A DNA stretch of 64,000 nucleotides from a virus, in IMG/VR virus record IMGVR_UViG_3300034375_010007, positions 17,490-81,489 of that record; one strand, given 5' to 3'. Positions 51,079-60,083 of the stretch are shown in pieces. Below the pieces are notes generated by a model. It made no database searches and was not told where the DNA came from. It saw nothing but the letters and a program-made list of their open reading frames with translations. Position 1 is the first letter of the stretch. The number at the start of each line of letters is the position of its first letter. The translations under genes and the position numbers were made by a program.

Positions 51079-53647
51079 AAAAGCACAATGCCTCGCGATT
51101 TATCCAGGGAGCACTGTTCAGCAGAATCACGGCGAAACCAATGATAAAGGATTCTTAACTTGGGAAATTCGTAGTAAAGATGACTTTACTGTCAAACATC
51201 ACGTTCTCCTAAACCCCAAGCCTTTCGTTACTATTGAACTAACACCAAAGGGTCGGATGCCAAAGGGCACAAATATTCCTTCTGGTGCGCGTCTGCGTCT
51301 TGTAAGTAATAACAATCTACCTCTAGACGTAATGCGCAAGGCTGTTGAGGTTGCAAAGTCTCGCTTCAAGCCTGAATCAATCTCGTTCCTAAACAGAGCA
51401 GCCGGCGAAAGAGGTGAGATTAGTCTTAGAAAGAACTTCAAGATTGAGAACTTGCGAGATGTAGCAGTTCAGGAAGAACATATTCGTGAGTATCTACAAG
51501 ATTACGAGCCTTCTGAGACTGTGTTACAGAAGGTTTATGAACTAAACCGTAAGTATAACTCTCACATTGAAGAGAATGAAGACATTGCGAGAAACGTAAA
51601 CTGGAATATCAACCGCTTTGAGTGGGACAATCTGTTCAACTACGGTGAAGACAACACTCTTGACTTTACAAATCTCAACGGTATTGTCGGGATCTTTGGA
51701 AAGAACTATTCAGGCAAGTCATCTGTTATTGATGGAATGCTTTACACTATGTTCAATACAACGTCAAAGAACGAGCGCAAGAACTATAACATCATCAATC
51801 AAAACAAAAAGAACTGCACTGGTACGATAGAGCTTCAGATTGGCGAGAAGACTTATACCATTGAGAGAAAGTCAGAGAAGTATGTAAAGCGCCTCAAGGG
51901 TGTGGAAACTAATGAGGCCAGAACATTCTTGGACTTTACACAGGACGGTGATTTAAGTCTCAACGGCACAACCCGTAACGAAACTGATGCCAACATTCGC
52001 AAGCAGTTTGGCACGATTGAAGACTTTTTGCTAACGTCTATGGCTAGTCAGCTTGATTCTTTGAGCTTTATTAAGGAAGGGTCTACAAAACGTAAGGAGA
52101 TTCTTGCTAAGTTCTTGGATTTAGAGATCTTTGAGAAGAAGTTTAAGCTAGCAAAGGAGGACTCTTCTGATCTAAAAGCTGTCCTGCGACGTATCGGTGA
52201 CGTAGACTATGATAAAGATATAGCAATTGCGGAGGTTCATTGCGAAGAAGCACAGAAGGAACTACAAGCTGACACCGAAAGATGCGATGCAATACGTCTA
52301 CAGTTGGCTCAAAACGAGCAAATACATAGCGATTTGACTGAACAGATTGATTCAATCCCGACTGAGCGTCTAAACATCAAGAAGCTGGTTGAGAGAAGAA
52401 CACAGTTAACCAACAATATCGAGGACACAAAGGAAAACATTTCTGAACTTAAACTTGAAATCTCGGAGTTTGATGACAAGCTTAAGACTTACGATGATTT
52501 CTTGACAACGATCAACATTGAGGAGTTGCTAGAAGAGAAGAAGCAATACGACGATTTCAAGCAACGCTATGACAGCACTGTAAACCGTGCTCGTATCATG
52601 GACAACGACTACAAGACTATGTCAAAGAAGCTTACACTTCTTGATGAGGTTCCTTGCGGTAGTGCTTATGTTTCGTCTTGTAAGTTTATTAGCGATGCTC
52701 ACAGCGCTTCGTTGGAGTTGCCTCTGCTTGAGAAGACTATCGTCCAGAAGATTGAGGAAGCTAAGGGCTACAAAGAAAAGGTAGTGTCAGTTAACTCTGC
52801 CGAGATGGTTGAGTTGATTGATCGATACAATGAAACAATCATTGCGAAGAACGCTATTGAGATTGAGAAGAGAGACAACAAGGTTTCAATTGAGAAGCAG
52901 TTTGCAAAGATCAAAACGATGACCTCTGATTTGTCCGAGACAAATGAAAAGATTGCATTGTACGAGGACAACAAAGAAGCTATCCAGAACATCGAGAATC
53001 TTATTTCTTCGCGGAATGAGGTTGCCGAGATGATTGAGGCTAATAAGAGAGACATCGAAGCTTTTGAGGAAGGTCTATCAACTCATAACAGAACAATCGG
53101 TTCACTAGAGCAGAAGGTAGAGACACTTAAAGATAAAAAGCAGGAGCTACTTGATATTCGTGCCGAGTTTGCTGCTTACGATTTATTTATGCGTTGCATG
53201 CATTCCAACGGTATTGCTTACGATATTATCAAGAGAAGACTGCCTGTTATTAACGAAGAGATTGCGAAGACAATCTCAAACATTGTTGACTTTGAGGTGT
53301 TCTTCCAAGAGTCAGGCAACAAGTTGGATGTGCTTATCAAGCATCCCAATTACGAAGCACGTCCCATTGAGATGGGTTCAGGCGCCGAGAAGACTCTAGC
53401 ATCAATGGGTATACGTTTGGCGCTTCTATCTGTGTCGTCGTTGCCGAAGGGTAACATCTTTATTCTAGACGAGCCAGGAACAGCTTTGGACGCAGAGAAT
53501 ATGGAAGGCTTTATTCGGATGCTTGATCTAGTTAAAACGTATTTCAAGACAGTCATTCTTATTTCTCACTTGGATTCTCTAAAAGATATCGTTGATATGG
53601 AGATTACAATTGAGAAGGACAAGGGATACGCGAGGATTAACCAATGA
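51056..53647 (+). CDS. Fusion: gp47 C-terminal domain + gp46/SbcC-like ATPase
   Basis: An 863-aa protein with two parts. Residues about 5-180 are the C-terminal half of gp47/SbcD (CLAIYPGSTVQQNHGETNDK, GFLTWEI, then the capping domain). From about residue 186 it is gp46/SbcC/Rad50: NRFEWDNLFNYGEDNTLDF, Walker A GIFGKNYSGKSS (about 213-224), long coiled coils (about 380-700) with a Cys-containing hook (VPCGSAYVSSCKF), the ABC signature MGSGAEKTLASMG and Walker B IFILDEPGTALD. GGAG seven bases upstream supports ATG 51056. With the nuclease half at 50257 it would form the end-processing complex for recombination-dependent replication. Confidence 0.88.
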   Translation: MTKKYKIRKAQCLAIYPGSTVQQNHGETNDKGFLTWEIRSKDDFTVKHHVLLNPKPFVTIELTPKGRMPKGTNIPSGARLRLVSNNNLPLDVMRKAVEVAKSRFKPESISFLNRAAGERGEISLRKNFKIENLRDVAVQEEHIREYLQDYEPSETVLQKVYELNRKYNSHIEENEDIARNVNWNINRFEWDNLFNYGEDNTLDFTNLNGIVGIFGKNYSGKSSVIDGMLYTMFNTTSKNERKNYNIINQNKKNCTGTIELQIGEKTYTIERKSEKYVKRLKGVETNEARTFLDFTQDGDLSLNGTTRNETDANIRKQFGTIEDFLLTSMASQLDSLSFIKEGSTKRKEILAKFLDLEIFEKKFKLAKEDSSDLKAVLRRIGDVDYDKDIAIAEVHCEEAQKELQADTERCDAIRLQLAQNEQIHSDLTEQIDSIPTERLNIKKLVERRTQLTNNIEDTKENISELKLEISEFDDKLKTYDDFLTTINIEELLEEKKQYDDFKQRYDSTVNRARIMDNDYKTMSKKLTLLDEVPCGSAYVSSCKFISDAHSASLELPLLEKTIVQKIEEAKGYKEKVVSVNSAEMVELIDRYNETIIAKNAIEIEKRDNKVSIEKQFAKIKTMTSDLSETNEKIALYEDNKEAIQNIENLISSRNEVAEMIEANKRDIEAFEEGLSTHNRTIGSLEQKVETLKDKKQELLDIRAEFAAYDLFMRCMHSNGIAYDIIKRRLPVINEEIAKTISNIVDFEVFFQESGNKLDVLIKHPNYEARPIEMGSGAEKTLASMGIRLALLSVSSLPKGNIFILDEPGTALDAENMEGFIRMLDLVKTYFKTVILISHLDSLKDIVDMEITIEKDKGYARINQ

Positions 53648-53706
53648 ACGCAGCATTCTGGGAAGCGCTTTTAGGCGGCTTGACTTTTAAGAAAAAGAAT
53701 AAATAA
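53644..53706 (+). CDS. Possible 20-aa microprotein
   Basis: A frame MNAAFWEALLGGLTFKKKNK whose ATG overlaps the gp46 stop (ATGA), the coupling used by many gene pairs here. A short hydrophobic helix followed by a lysine tail could touch membranes. No homologue recognised, and a chance frame of this length is quite possible. Confidence 0.25.
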   Translation: MNAAFWEALLGGLTFKKKNK

Positions 53707-53758
53707 ATTAATACGTTCCAACTCAAGTAACAGATTCTAATTATTTATGAAGGAGTGC

Positions 53759-53962
53759 ATGGTGGGACACATGAGACACGCAATAGATAAAGGATTAGAG
53801 AAGGTAGTATCAAGAAAGCTTTTAGCTTGGGCAACAGCCACTGGCTTGCTTTTATTTTCTGATTTACAATCAGCGGATTGGGTTATAATCACCACTGTTT
53901 ACATTGGTGGTCAAACTGTTATTGATGCTGTAGCCAAACTTAAAGGATTTGGTGACCGTTGA
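53759..53962 (+). CDS. Small two-TM membrane protein, putative holin
   Basis: About 67 aa from ATG 53759, chosen because AAGGAG is placed three bases upstream of it. Two hydrophobic segments (LLAWATATGLLLFSDL, about residues 22-37, and WVIITTVYIGGQTVIDAVA, about 42-60) are separated by a short polar turn. Size, layout and the next two genes (one with a membrane anchor and coiled coil, one with a signal peptide) fit a holin in a lysis group. Sequence alone does not prove it. Confidence 0.5.
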   Translation: MVGHMRHAIDKGLEKVVSRKLLAWATATGLLLFSDLQSADWVIITTVYIGGQTVIDAVAKLKGFGDR

Positions 53963-54366
53963 AACTTAAATTACTTGCAAAACAAGCTTGGCTTTGGGCT
54001 AAAAAGTTTTGGTGGGCAATCATTATTGTCTTATTGTTTATAGGCGCAGCATTAGCTTCTGCTCTTATGAGAAACGGAGTGTTATTAGCGCGCGTTATGG
54101 ATCTGCTTGATGCAAAGAGAGACCAGCACGATCAAGAAATGGAAACACTCTCGCATATTCATAATACGGAAATAGATGAGAAAAACCGGCGCCTCGAACA
54201 ACATCTTCAAGAGAAAGATGATATTCAAAGAAAGTTTGAAGAAGAAGCCGACAAGCTCGATAAGGCAAAAGAAGAAGAACTTAAAAAGCTTGTAGATGAA
54301 AGTTATAATGATCCAGAGAAGTTAGCTAAGGAAATAGCCGACGCTTTTGGATTAGAAAATGGTTAA
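53959..54366 (+). CDS. Membrane-anchored coiled-coil protein, spanin-like
   Basis: A 135-aa protein beginning at TTG 53959, which overlaps the upstream stop. One N-terminal membrane helix (FWWAIIIVLLFIGAALASAL, about residues 17-36) is followed by a long charged coiled coil (RRLEQHLQEKDDIQRKFEEE; KLDKAKEEELKKLVDE). This is the plan of an Rz-type inner-membrane spanin. It lies between the holin-like gene and a gene for an exported protein. Confidence 0.5.
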   Translation: MKLKLLAKQAWLWAKKFWWAIIIVLLFIGAALASALMRNGVLLARVMDLLDAKRDQHDQEMETLSHIHNTEIDEKNRRLEQHLQEKDDIQRKFEEEADKLDKAKEEELKKLVDESYNDPEKLAKEIADAFGLENG

Positions 54367-54808
54367 AAGATTATTACTTTTTTGTTTGGTTCTTAGCTTA
54401 TTAGCACCAAACGTAGCATATGCCCAAGACAACACAGTTCTTTCAGTGAAGAAAGGCGACCCTGTTCCTTTTGATGGTGTCTTACTATCTTTGGACGCTG
54501 CGGCAAAGGTTCTAAACGATAAAAGATTTACAGACGAAGAATGCGATCTGCGTTTAGAGTATCAGCTAAGCCTTCTAAAAGAAAACTATGAGCTACAACT
54601 TGACTTTAAAGATATTGAGATTACATCTTGGAAAGATAGATACGAGTCAATGATGATATTGAAGACAGCAGAGAATGATCGTCTAACAGATTTGATTGTA
54701 AAACAAAAGCCAAGTCAGGGCCCACTATGGGTTGCGTTAGGGTTTGGTGTTGGTACTCTTACTTCATTAGGCATCTTTGCTTTATCTACGGAGATTGTAA
54801 AGCAATGA
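54359..54808 (+). CDS. Exported protein with signal peptide and C-terminal TM
   Basis: A 149-aa protein with a clear signal peptide (KRLLLFCLVLSLLAPNVAYA, with a type I cleavage site after AYA-Q), a periplasmic helical part with two charged helices, and a C-terminal membrane segment (WVALGFGVGTLTSLGIFAL, about residues 123-141). There is no lipobox, so it is not a classical o-spanin lipoprotein. A role in lysis or envelope disruption is suggested by its neighbours only. Confidence 0.55.
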   Translation: MVKRLLLFCLVLSLLAPNVAYAQDNTVLSVKKGDPVPFDGVLLSLDAAAKVLNDKRFTDEECDLRLEYQLSLLKENYELQLDFKDIEITSWKDRYESMMILKTAENDRLTDLIVKQKPSQGPLWVALGFGVGTLTSLGIFALSTEIVKQ

Positions 54809-55188
54809 GCGATAAACAAGATTACATCGTTAAGTTAGAAAAAGCTATTTCACAAAAGTATGGCGAAGAAGCCACACACAATCCAAGACGCTATTGGGAT
54901 GAAGACAAAGAAAAAGAATATATCCAACAGTCTAAGATAGAACAGCAGAAGTTTGCGAAGAATGCTGAATCTCAAGACAAAATAGAAGCAGACGGATTTT
55001 TAATAAACAAAAAACTACTTAATAGAGATATTAATAGGACTTGTCCTGTTTGTTCCAAATATTCTTTTCATCCTCGTGATGATTTGTATATGAATAAGTT
55101 TGAAGCTTGCTTTAAATGTTATATTCTACACATCGAAGGAAGAGAAGATAGATGGACAGAAGGATGGAGACCAAACAAGGAACAATAA
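54805..55188 (+). CDS. Zinc-ribbon hypothetical protein
   Basis: A 127-aa protein from ATG 54805, overlapping the previous stop (ATGA). Charged helical N-terminal half, then a probable zinc site with CPVC (about residues 80-83) and CFKC (about 104-107). Function unknown. It lies just before the packaging genes. Confidence 0.6.
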   Translation: MSDKQDYIVKLEKAISQKYGEEATHNPRRYWDEDKEKEYIQQSKIEQQKFAKNAESQDKIEADGFLINKKLLNRDINRTCPVCSKYSFHPRDDLYMNKFEACFKCYILHIEGREDRWTEGWRPNKEQ

Positions 55189-55189
55189 A

Positions 55190-55732
55190 ATGGCATCAGT
55201 ATACGACATTGTAAAAGGAATCAGCCAAGCGGCTGCAAATGCTTATGACGGAGCCCACGACGCTACGTTACAAGCAGATGACAGAGCAAGAGAAGTAGGT
55301 CTCAAAAGAGAGAACGGACACTTTATTAGAGACCGCCGCGTAATGGATGGTTTTGGTGTTAAGTTTCACGGTCCAATTCTTCGCATTACTTATCAAGCAG
55401 AGACAAGACTAAAAGAAGTCCAAGACAAAGGCTTTGAAGGTGAGATTGAGCAGCGTCTGCAAGACATTGCTAACTTCCTAAAGAAAGAATACAAAGCCGT
55501 CACGGGCGATTCACTAACCTTAACAAAGGAAGGTGAGCCACATGTTTTGGTGCAGCGTATTTCCAACTACCGCACCGACGTTCAGGCTCATTGTGATTAT
55601 CGCATCGGCGGTTTAACTGATGTTGTTGAGGTTAACGGCGGTTCTGATGAAGAGCGCGTTGATAAAGCAATCAGAGATTTTCTTGCATTAGGGAGAGATA
55701 AAGCTAAGAAGCCTTCAAACGTGAAGGTCTAA
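55190..55732 (+). CDS. Hypothetical protein upstream of terminase
   Basis: A 180-aa protein from ATG 55190, one base after the previous stop. Helical N-terminus (GISQAAANAYDGAHDATLQA), a mixed middle and a conserved-looking segment (HVLVQRISNYRTDVQAHCDY). Its place directly before the large terminase is where small terminase subunits often sit, but I see no helix-turn-helix or coiled-coil oligomer pattern to support that. Confidence 0.55.
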   Translation: MASVYDIVKGISQAAANAYDGAHDATLQADDRAREVGLKRENGHFIRDRRVMDGFGVKFHGPILRITYQAETRLKEVQDKGFEGEIEQRLQDIANFLKKEYKAVTGDSLTLTKEGEPHVLVQRISNYRTDVQAHCDYRIGGLTDVVEVNGGSDEERVDKAIRDFLALGRDKAKKPSNVKV

Positions 55733-55733
55733 T

Positions 55734-57317
55734 ATGGCTGCTCTTACAAAGAAAGAGATACTAAAAGAGATTGTTAAAGCCGGCAAAGATCCGGTTTACT
55801 TTACAACAAACTACTGTCGCATCTCACACCCGCAGAAAGGTTTAATTCCTTTCAAAGCATTCGATTATCAGCAGGATCTTTTAAAAGACTTCCGCGATTA
55901 TCGTTTTAATATTATTCTAAAAGCCCGACAGTTGGGTATTTCTACTATTAGTGCTGCGTATGTGGCGTGGCTAATGTTGTTTCATAAAGACAAGAACATT
56001 CTTGTCGTTGCTACCAAGCTACAAACGGCTACTAACTTAGTCAAAAAAGTAAAAGCGATCATTAAGAACCTGCCCAAGTGGATGCAGATCTCTGATATTA
56101 CAGTAGATAACAGAACATCATTTGAGCTTTCCAATGGTTCGCAGATTAAAGGCTCATCAACTTCTGGCGATGCTGGTCGTTCCGAGGCACTTTCGCTTCT
56201 GATCATCGATGAGGCTGCTCACGTTGAGAAGTTAGAAGATCTATGGACCGCGCTTTATCCCACACTATCCACAGGTGGTCGCTGCATTGCGCTATCCACT
56301 CCTAACGGTGTAGGTAACTGGTTCCACCAAAACTGTGTTGAAGCAGAAGCCGGCATAAATGATTTTCATATGACGACCCTTATGTGGGATGTTCACCCTG
56401 AGCGTGATAAGAAATGGTTTGAGAAAGAAACCAGAAATATGTCCAAGCGCCAGATCGCTCAGGAGTTGGAGTGTAACTTCAATGTATCTGGTGAAACTGT
56501 TATCCACCCAGATGATCTACAATGGTATATGGAAAAAGCCCGCGCACCAGAGTATCGCACTGGCTTTGATAGAAACTATTGGATTTGGAAACAATACGAC
56601 CCAGAGAACCATTATCTGATTGTTGCCGACGTTGCTCGTGGCGACGGTAAAGATAACAGCGCTTTTCATATTATAGAACTTGCGAACCTTGAACAAGTCG
56701 CTGAATATGTAGGCAAACCAACACCAGACGACTTTGCAGATATTCTATCTAATGTAGCAGCTGAATACGGCAATCCTATGTTGGTAATAGAAAACAATAA
56801 TATTGGCTTTGCTGTTCTTAAAAAGTTGATAGATAAAGGGTATCCTAATCTCTACTACACAACAAAGGGTGATCACCAATATGTCGATCCCCTAACCGCA
56901 CAATGGCAATCAAACGTAATACCCGGTTTTACAACTTCTTCCAAAACAAGACCTTTGATCGTTGCGAAAATGGAAGAGTTTATGAGAAATAAACTAATTA
57001 CGATTAACTCAAATCGTTTGCTTTCTGAAATGAAAACATTTATTTGGCATCACGGAAGACCGCAGGCGATGAGAAGTTACAACGACGATCTAACAATGTC
57101 GTTCGCTATTGGATGCTGGGTGAGAGATACCGTGATTGTAGAAAGCCAAAAGAACGTGGAGTACAGCAAATCTTTCTTGTCTGCTATCAGCACGGCGAAA
57201 ACTTCTATTGCCACGACTATTCCTGGGATGCAGGGACATAAGATAACAAAAGAATCTGAAAGAGCTAAGCAGGCAGTAGACTTTCAACACCAATACATAG
57301 GATTAATAAAAGGTTAG
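55734..57317 (+). CDS. Terminase large subunit, gp17-like
   Basis: The DNA-packaging motor ATPase/nuclease, 527 aa. N-terminal ATPase: adenine-binding region FKAFDYQQDLLKDFRDYRF, a Walker A-like ILKARQLGIST (about residues 62-72, the usual deviant P-loop of terminases), Walker B LLIIDEAAH (about 155-163) and the coupling motif LSTPNG (about 186). C-terminal RNase H-like nuclease: LIVADVARGDGKDNSAF (about 296, first Asp), MLVIENNNIGF (about 346) and the late YNDDLTMSFAI (about 451, metal-binding Asp). It packages DNA through the portal encoded just downstream. Confidence 0.95.
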   Translation: MAALTKKEILKEIVKAGKDPVYFTTNYCRISHPQKGLIPFKAFDYQQDLLKDFRDYRFNIILKARQLGISTISAAYVAWLMLFHKDKNILVVATKLQTATNLVKKVKAIIKNLPKWMQISDITVDNRTSFELSNGSQIKGSSTSGDAGRSEALSLLIIDEAAHVEKLEDLWTALYPTLSTGGRCIALSTPNGVGNWFHQNCVEAEAGINDFHMTTLMWDVHPERDKKWFEKETRNMSKRQIAQELECNFNVSGETVIHPDDLQWYMEKARAPEYRTGFDRNYWIWKQYDPENHYLIVADVARGDGKDNSAFHIIELANLEQVAEYVGKPTPDDFADILSNVAAEYGNPMLVIENNNIGFAVLKKLIDKGYPNLYYTTKGDHQYVDPLTAQWQSNVIPGFTTSSKTRPLIVAKMEEFMRNKLITINSNRLLSEMKTFIWHHGRPQAMRSYNDDLTMSFAIGCWVRDTVIVESQKNVEYSKSFLSAISTAKTSIATTIPGMQGHKITKESERAKQAVDFQHQYIGLIKG

Positions 57318-57325
57318 GATAAGAC

Positions 57326-59281
57326 ATGGCCAAGAAAGAGAACAACCCAAGGAATCCAGCGTCACCGCTGTTCAAAAGACTAACCAGACTTTTATCTGGA
57401 CCAGTCGTTAACTACCGTACACAAGTTGGTAGACAGGAAAGAAGAGCGGATCTGGATAAATATCGTTATCGTTTTCGTTCTATGTCTGGCCAGGAGTTCA
57501 AGAGACACGATTCTAACATGTCTCAGAACTACAACCTTTACACATCAGCAGCATTCCGTAACCAAAACCGAGCAGAGCGCTACATTGATTTTGAGCAAAT
57601 GGAATACATGCCTGAGATTGCTACCGCTCTAGATATCTATGCTGATGAGATGACGACATCAAACGAATATGATCGTCTTCTAAACATTGATTGTCTCAAC
57701 CACGAAATTAAAACTATCCTTGAGTCCTTATTCTACGACGTTCTAAACATTGAGTTCAACTGCTTTGGTTGGGCGCGCTCTATGTGCAAGTATGGCGATT
57801 TCTTCCTTTATATGGACATTGACGAGAAGCTAGGCATTACATCTCTTATTGGTATGCCCAACAACGAAGTAGAGCGCCTTGAAGGTCAGGACCAAACAAA
57901 CCCTAACTACGTTCAATATCAGTGGAACGGCGCCGGTATGACCTTTGAGAACTGGCAGGTTGCGCACTTCCGCATTTTAGGCAACGATCGTTACTCGCCA
58001 TACGGCACATCTGTTTTGGATCCTGCCCGACGTATTTGGCGACAGCTTACACTTCTAGAAGATGCGATGATTGCTTATCGTGTTGTTCGTGCCCCAGAGC
58101 GCCGAGTATTCAAGATTGACGTAGGCAACATTCCGCCACAAGATATTCCACAATATATGGAAAAAGTCAAGTCGGAAATGAAGCGTAACTCTCTTGTGAA
58201 TGCCACAACTGGCCGCGTGGATCTTCGCTACAATCCGCTATCACTTGAAGAAGATTACTTTATTCCGATGCGTGGTGGCGTTGGATCGGAGATTACATCG
58301 CTTCCTGGCGCCAAGTCTTTGGACGATATTGAAGACGTTAAGTATCTTCGTGATAAGTTATTCGCAGCGATCAAGATCCCACAGTCTTATCTAACCAACC
58401 TTGAAGGCGGGACAGAAGATAAGACTACCTTAGCTCAGAAGGATATCCGTTTCGCAAGAACTATTCATAGACTTCAAAGATCGTTGGTTTCCGAGTTGGA
58501 GAAGATGGCGATAGTGCATCTTTACACACTAGGCTTTAGAGGTCAAGACCTTTTAGGATTTAAGATTACTTTGAACAACCCCTCACGCCTTGCCGAACTA
58601 CAGCAGCTTGAATACATGAAGACAAAGTTCGAGACTGCTACATCAGTTCCAGAAGGTACATTCTCAAAGCGTTGGGTTGCAGCCAACATTCTTGGAATGT
58701 CCGATTCCGAGTTCCTTCGCAACCAGCGCGAAACTTTCTATGACCGTAAATATCAGCAGGCTCTTGAGTCGGTTGTTGACGAAGGCGCTGAGCTTGGTGG
58801 CGAAGAAGGCGGTGGTCTCGGAGGAGATCTCGGTGGCGACTTGGGTGGCGACCTTGGGGGTGACCTAGGCGGTGACTTGGATCTCGGTGGTGAAGAAGGC
58901 GTAGGAGCGCCGGAAGGCGGCGAGGATGACGTTTTATTGGCGACTCCTGGGCGTAGAGAGGACAACCCAACAAAGCATCAAGGTGCGCCTTATAAGCGTG
59001 TCGATGTAGATAAAAGAAAAGGATCTTCAGCAAGATATTCGCAAGGTCCGATGAAGCGCGAAATCAAGCGAATGGTTCGCGGTCCAGAGATGGGAACAAC
59101 CTCCAGAACTGTACATCCCGGCAAGGTAGGAGTTCCTGATATGAGAGCACTAGTTGGTCTAGAAGAGAATCTCAAGCCTACTTATACTAGGGACGAGCAC
59201 ACACTTTTCGAGAACACCAATAAAGTTCGTATGTTAGTAGAACAAATGGAGAGCAAAGAGGTAGACAAAAATGAAGCATAA
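57326..59281 (+). CDS. Portal protein, gp20-like
   Basis: A 651-aa portal vertex protein of the T4 gp20 family. Recognisable segments: QMEYMPEIATALDIYADEM (about residues 91-109), FNCFGWARSMCKYGDFFLYM, VAHFRILGNDRYSPYGTSVL (about 212) and EEDYFIPMRGGVGSEITSLP (about 309), then KYLRDKLFAAIKIPQSYL. It forms the dodecameric ring for DNA entry and the neck. After about residue 485 there is a Gly/Asp-rich repeat (GGDL units), then an extended charged tail with a basic patch (RKGSSARYSQGPMKREIKRM). It overlaps the next gene by 11 bases. Confidence 0.94.
   Translation: MAKKENNPRNPASPLFKRLTRLLSGPVVNYRTQVGRQERRADLDKYRYRFRSMSGQEFKRHDSNMSQNYNLYTSAAFRNQNRAERYIDFEQMEYMPEIATALDIYADEMTTSNEYDRLLNIDCLNHEIKTILESLFYDVLNIEFNCFGWARSMCKYGDFFLYMDIDEKLGITSLIGMPNNEVERLEGQDQTNPNYVQYQWNGAGMTFENWQVAHFRILGNDRYSPYGTSVLDPARRIWRQLTLLEDAMIAYRVVRAPERRVFKIDVGNIPPQDIPQYMEKVKSEMKRNSLVNATTGRVDLRYNPLSLEEDYFIPMRGGVGSEITSLPGAKSLDDIEDVKYLRDKLFAAIKIPQSYLTNLEGGTEDKTTLAQKDIRFARTIHRLQRSLVSELEKMAIVHLYTLGFRGQDLLGFKITLNNPSRLAELQQLEYMKTKFETATSVPEGTFSKRWVAANILGMSDSEFLRNQRETFYDRKYQQALESVVDEGAELGGEEGGGLGGDLGGDLGGDLGGDLGGDLDLGGEEGVGAPEGGEDDVLLATPGRREDNPTKHQGAPYKRVDVDKRKGSSARYSQGPMKREIKRMVRGPEMGTTSRTVHPGKVGVPDMRALVGLEENLKPTYTRDEHTLFENTNKVRMLVEQMESKEVDKNEA
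58796..58923 (+). repeat. In-gene GGDL-coding repeat
   Basis: A run of 12-base units coding for Gly-Gly-Asp-Leu (five in a row), flanked by GGEEGG-type copies, in the portal gene. The units differ at third positions (GGTGGCGACTTG, GGTGGCGACCTT, GGGGGTGACCTA), so the repeat is being kept at protein level. Confidence 0.85.
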
Positions 59282-60083
59282 TAAAAAAAGAAACACAGCC
59301 TTTATTTATGAAACGCTCACAAGAGAACTAACAAAGGCAATCGTTGATAAGAACAGCGATAGAAAAGAAACTGTTCTTGCGATCATCAAAGAAGGATTTG
59401 GTGGCGACTCAACATTAACAAAAGAACTTTCTCTTTACAAAACTTTGCTTGAGACGAAAAACATCCAACCTAAACTTGCTGAGAGAATGCTTCAAGAAAC
59501 AAAGTTTGCTTATTCAAAGTTGGATTCCTCCGAGGTTTTTGACGCACAGTCTCGAATGATTGCTGCTATCAATAAACAACTAGGACAGGACGTTTGGTCT
59601 AACTTTGTCCCAAACTTTAAGTCTCTTGCTTCCGTAAATGCTATCTTCAACACAAAGACGCCTGTAAAAAGCAAAGTTCTTTTTGAGCAGGCAATCGTAG
59701 ATTCAATGAGCGCTGACCAGCCTCTTACCGAGTCTAACAAAATGGAGTCTTTGGACAATCTAACTTACAACTCTTTTATTAAGAAGTTTAACGAGAAGTA
59801 CACCACTCTTCTTAAGGAACAGAAAGATCTTCTTAACCAATACATTACAAGCTTTGCAGATGACGGGTTCGAACTTCGTATTTACTTGAACGAAGAATTG
59901 GAAAGGCTTAAGAGCTTAATTAGTGACGCGAGTCAAAATACTGTCGAACCTCTCATTTCGCAAAAACTAAACGAAGTGTCCGAGTACCTTGAGGAGTTCC
60001 GCAAGCGCGAGTTTACAGATAACGATCTAAACAAGGTTCTCAAAACACAAGAACTTGTTCAGGAACTAACTCAAAATGATTAA
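59271..60083 (+). CDS. Helical head-region hypothetical protein
   Basis: A 270-aa mostly helical, charged protein following the portal gene. It starts with a basic stretch (MKHNKKRNTAF) and contains long helices (LNQYITSFADDGFELRIYLN; SQKLNEVSEYLEEFRKREF). In T4 the space between portal and protease holds small core proteins (gp67, gp68), so a head-core or assembly role is a fair guess. No homologue named. Confidence 0.6.
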   Translation: MKHNKKRNTAFIYETLTRELTKAIVDKNSDRKETVLAIIKEGFGGDSTLTKELSLYKTLLETKNIQPKLAERMLQETKFAYSKLDSSEVFDAQSRMIAAINKQLGQDVWSNFVPNFKSLASVNAIFNTKTPVKSKVLFEQAIVDSMSADQPLTESNKMESLDNLTYNSFIKKFNEKYTTLLKEQKDLLNQYITSFADDGFELRIYLNEELERLKSLISDASQNTVEPLISQKLNEVSEYLEEFRKREFTDNDLNKVLKTQELVQELTQND

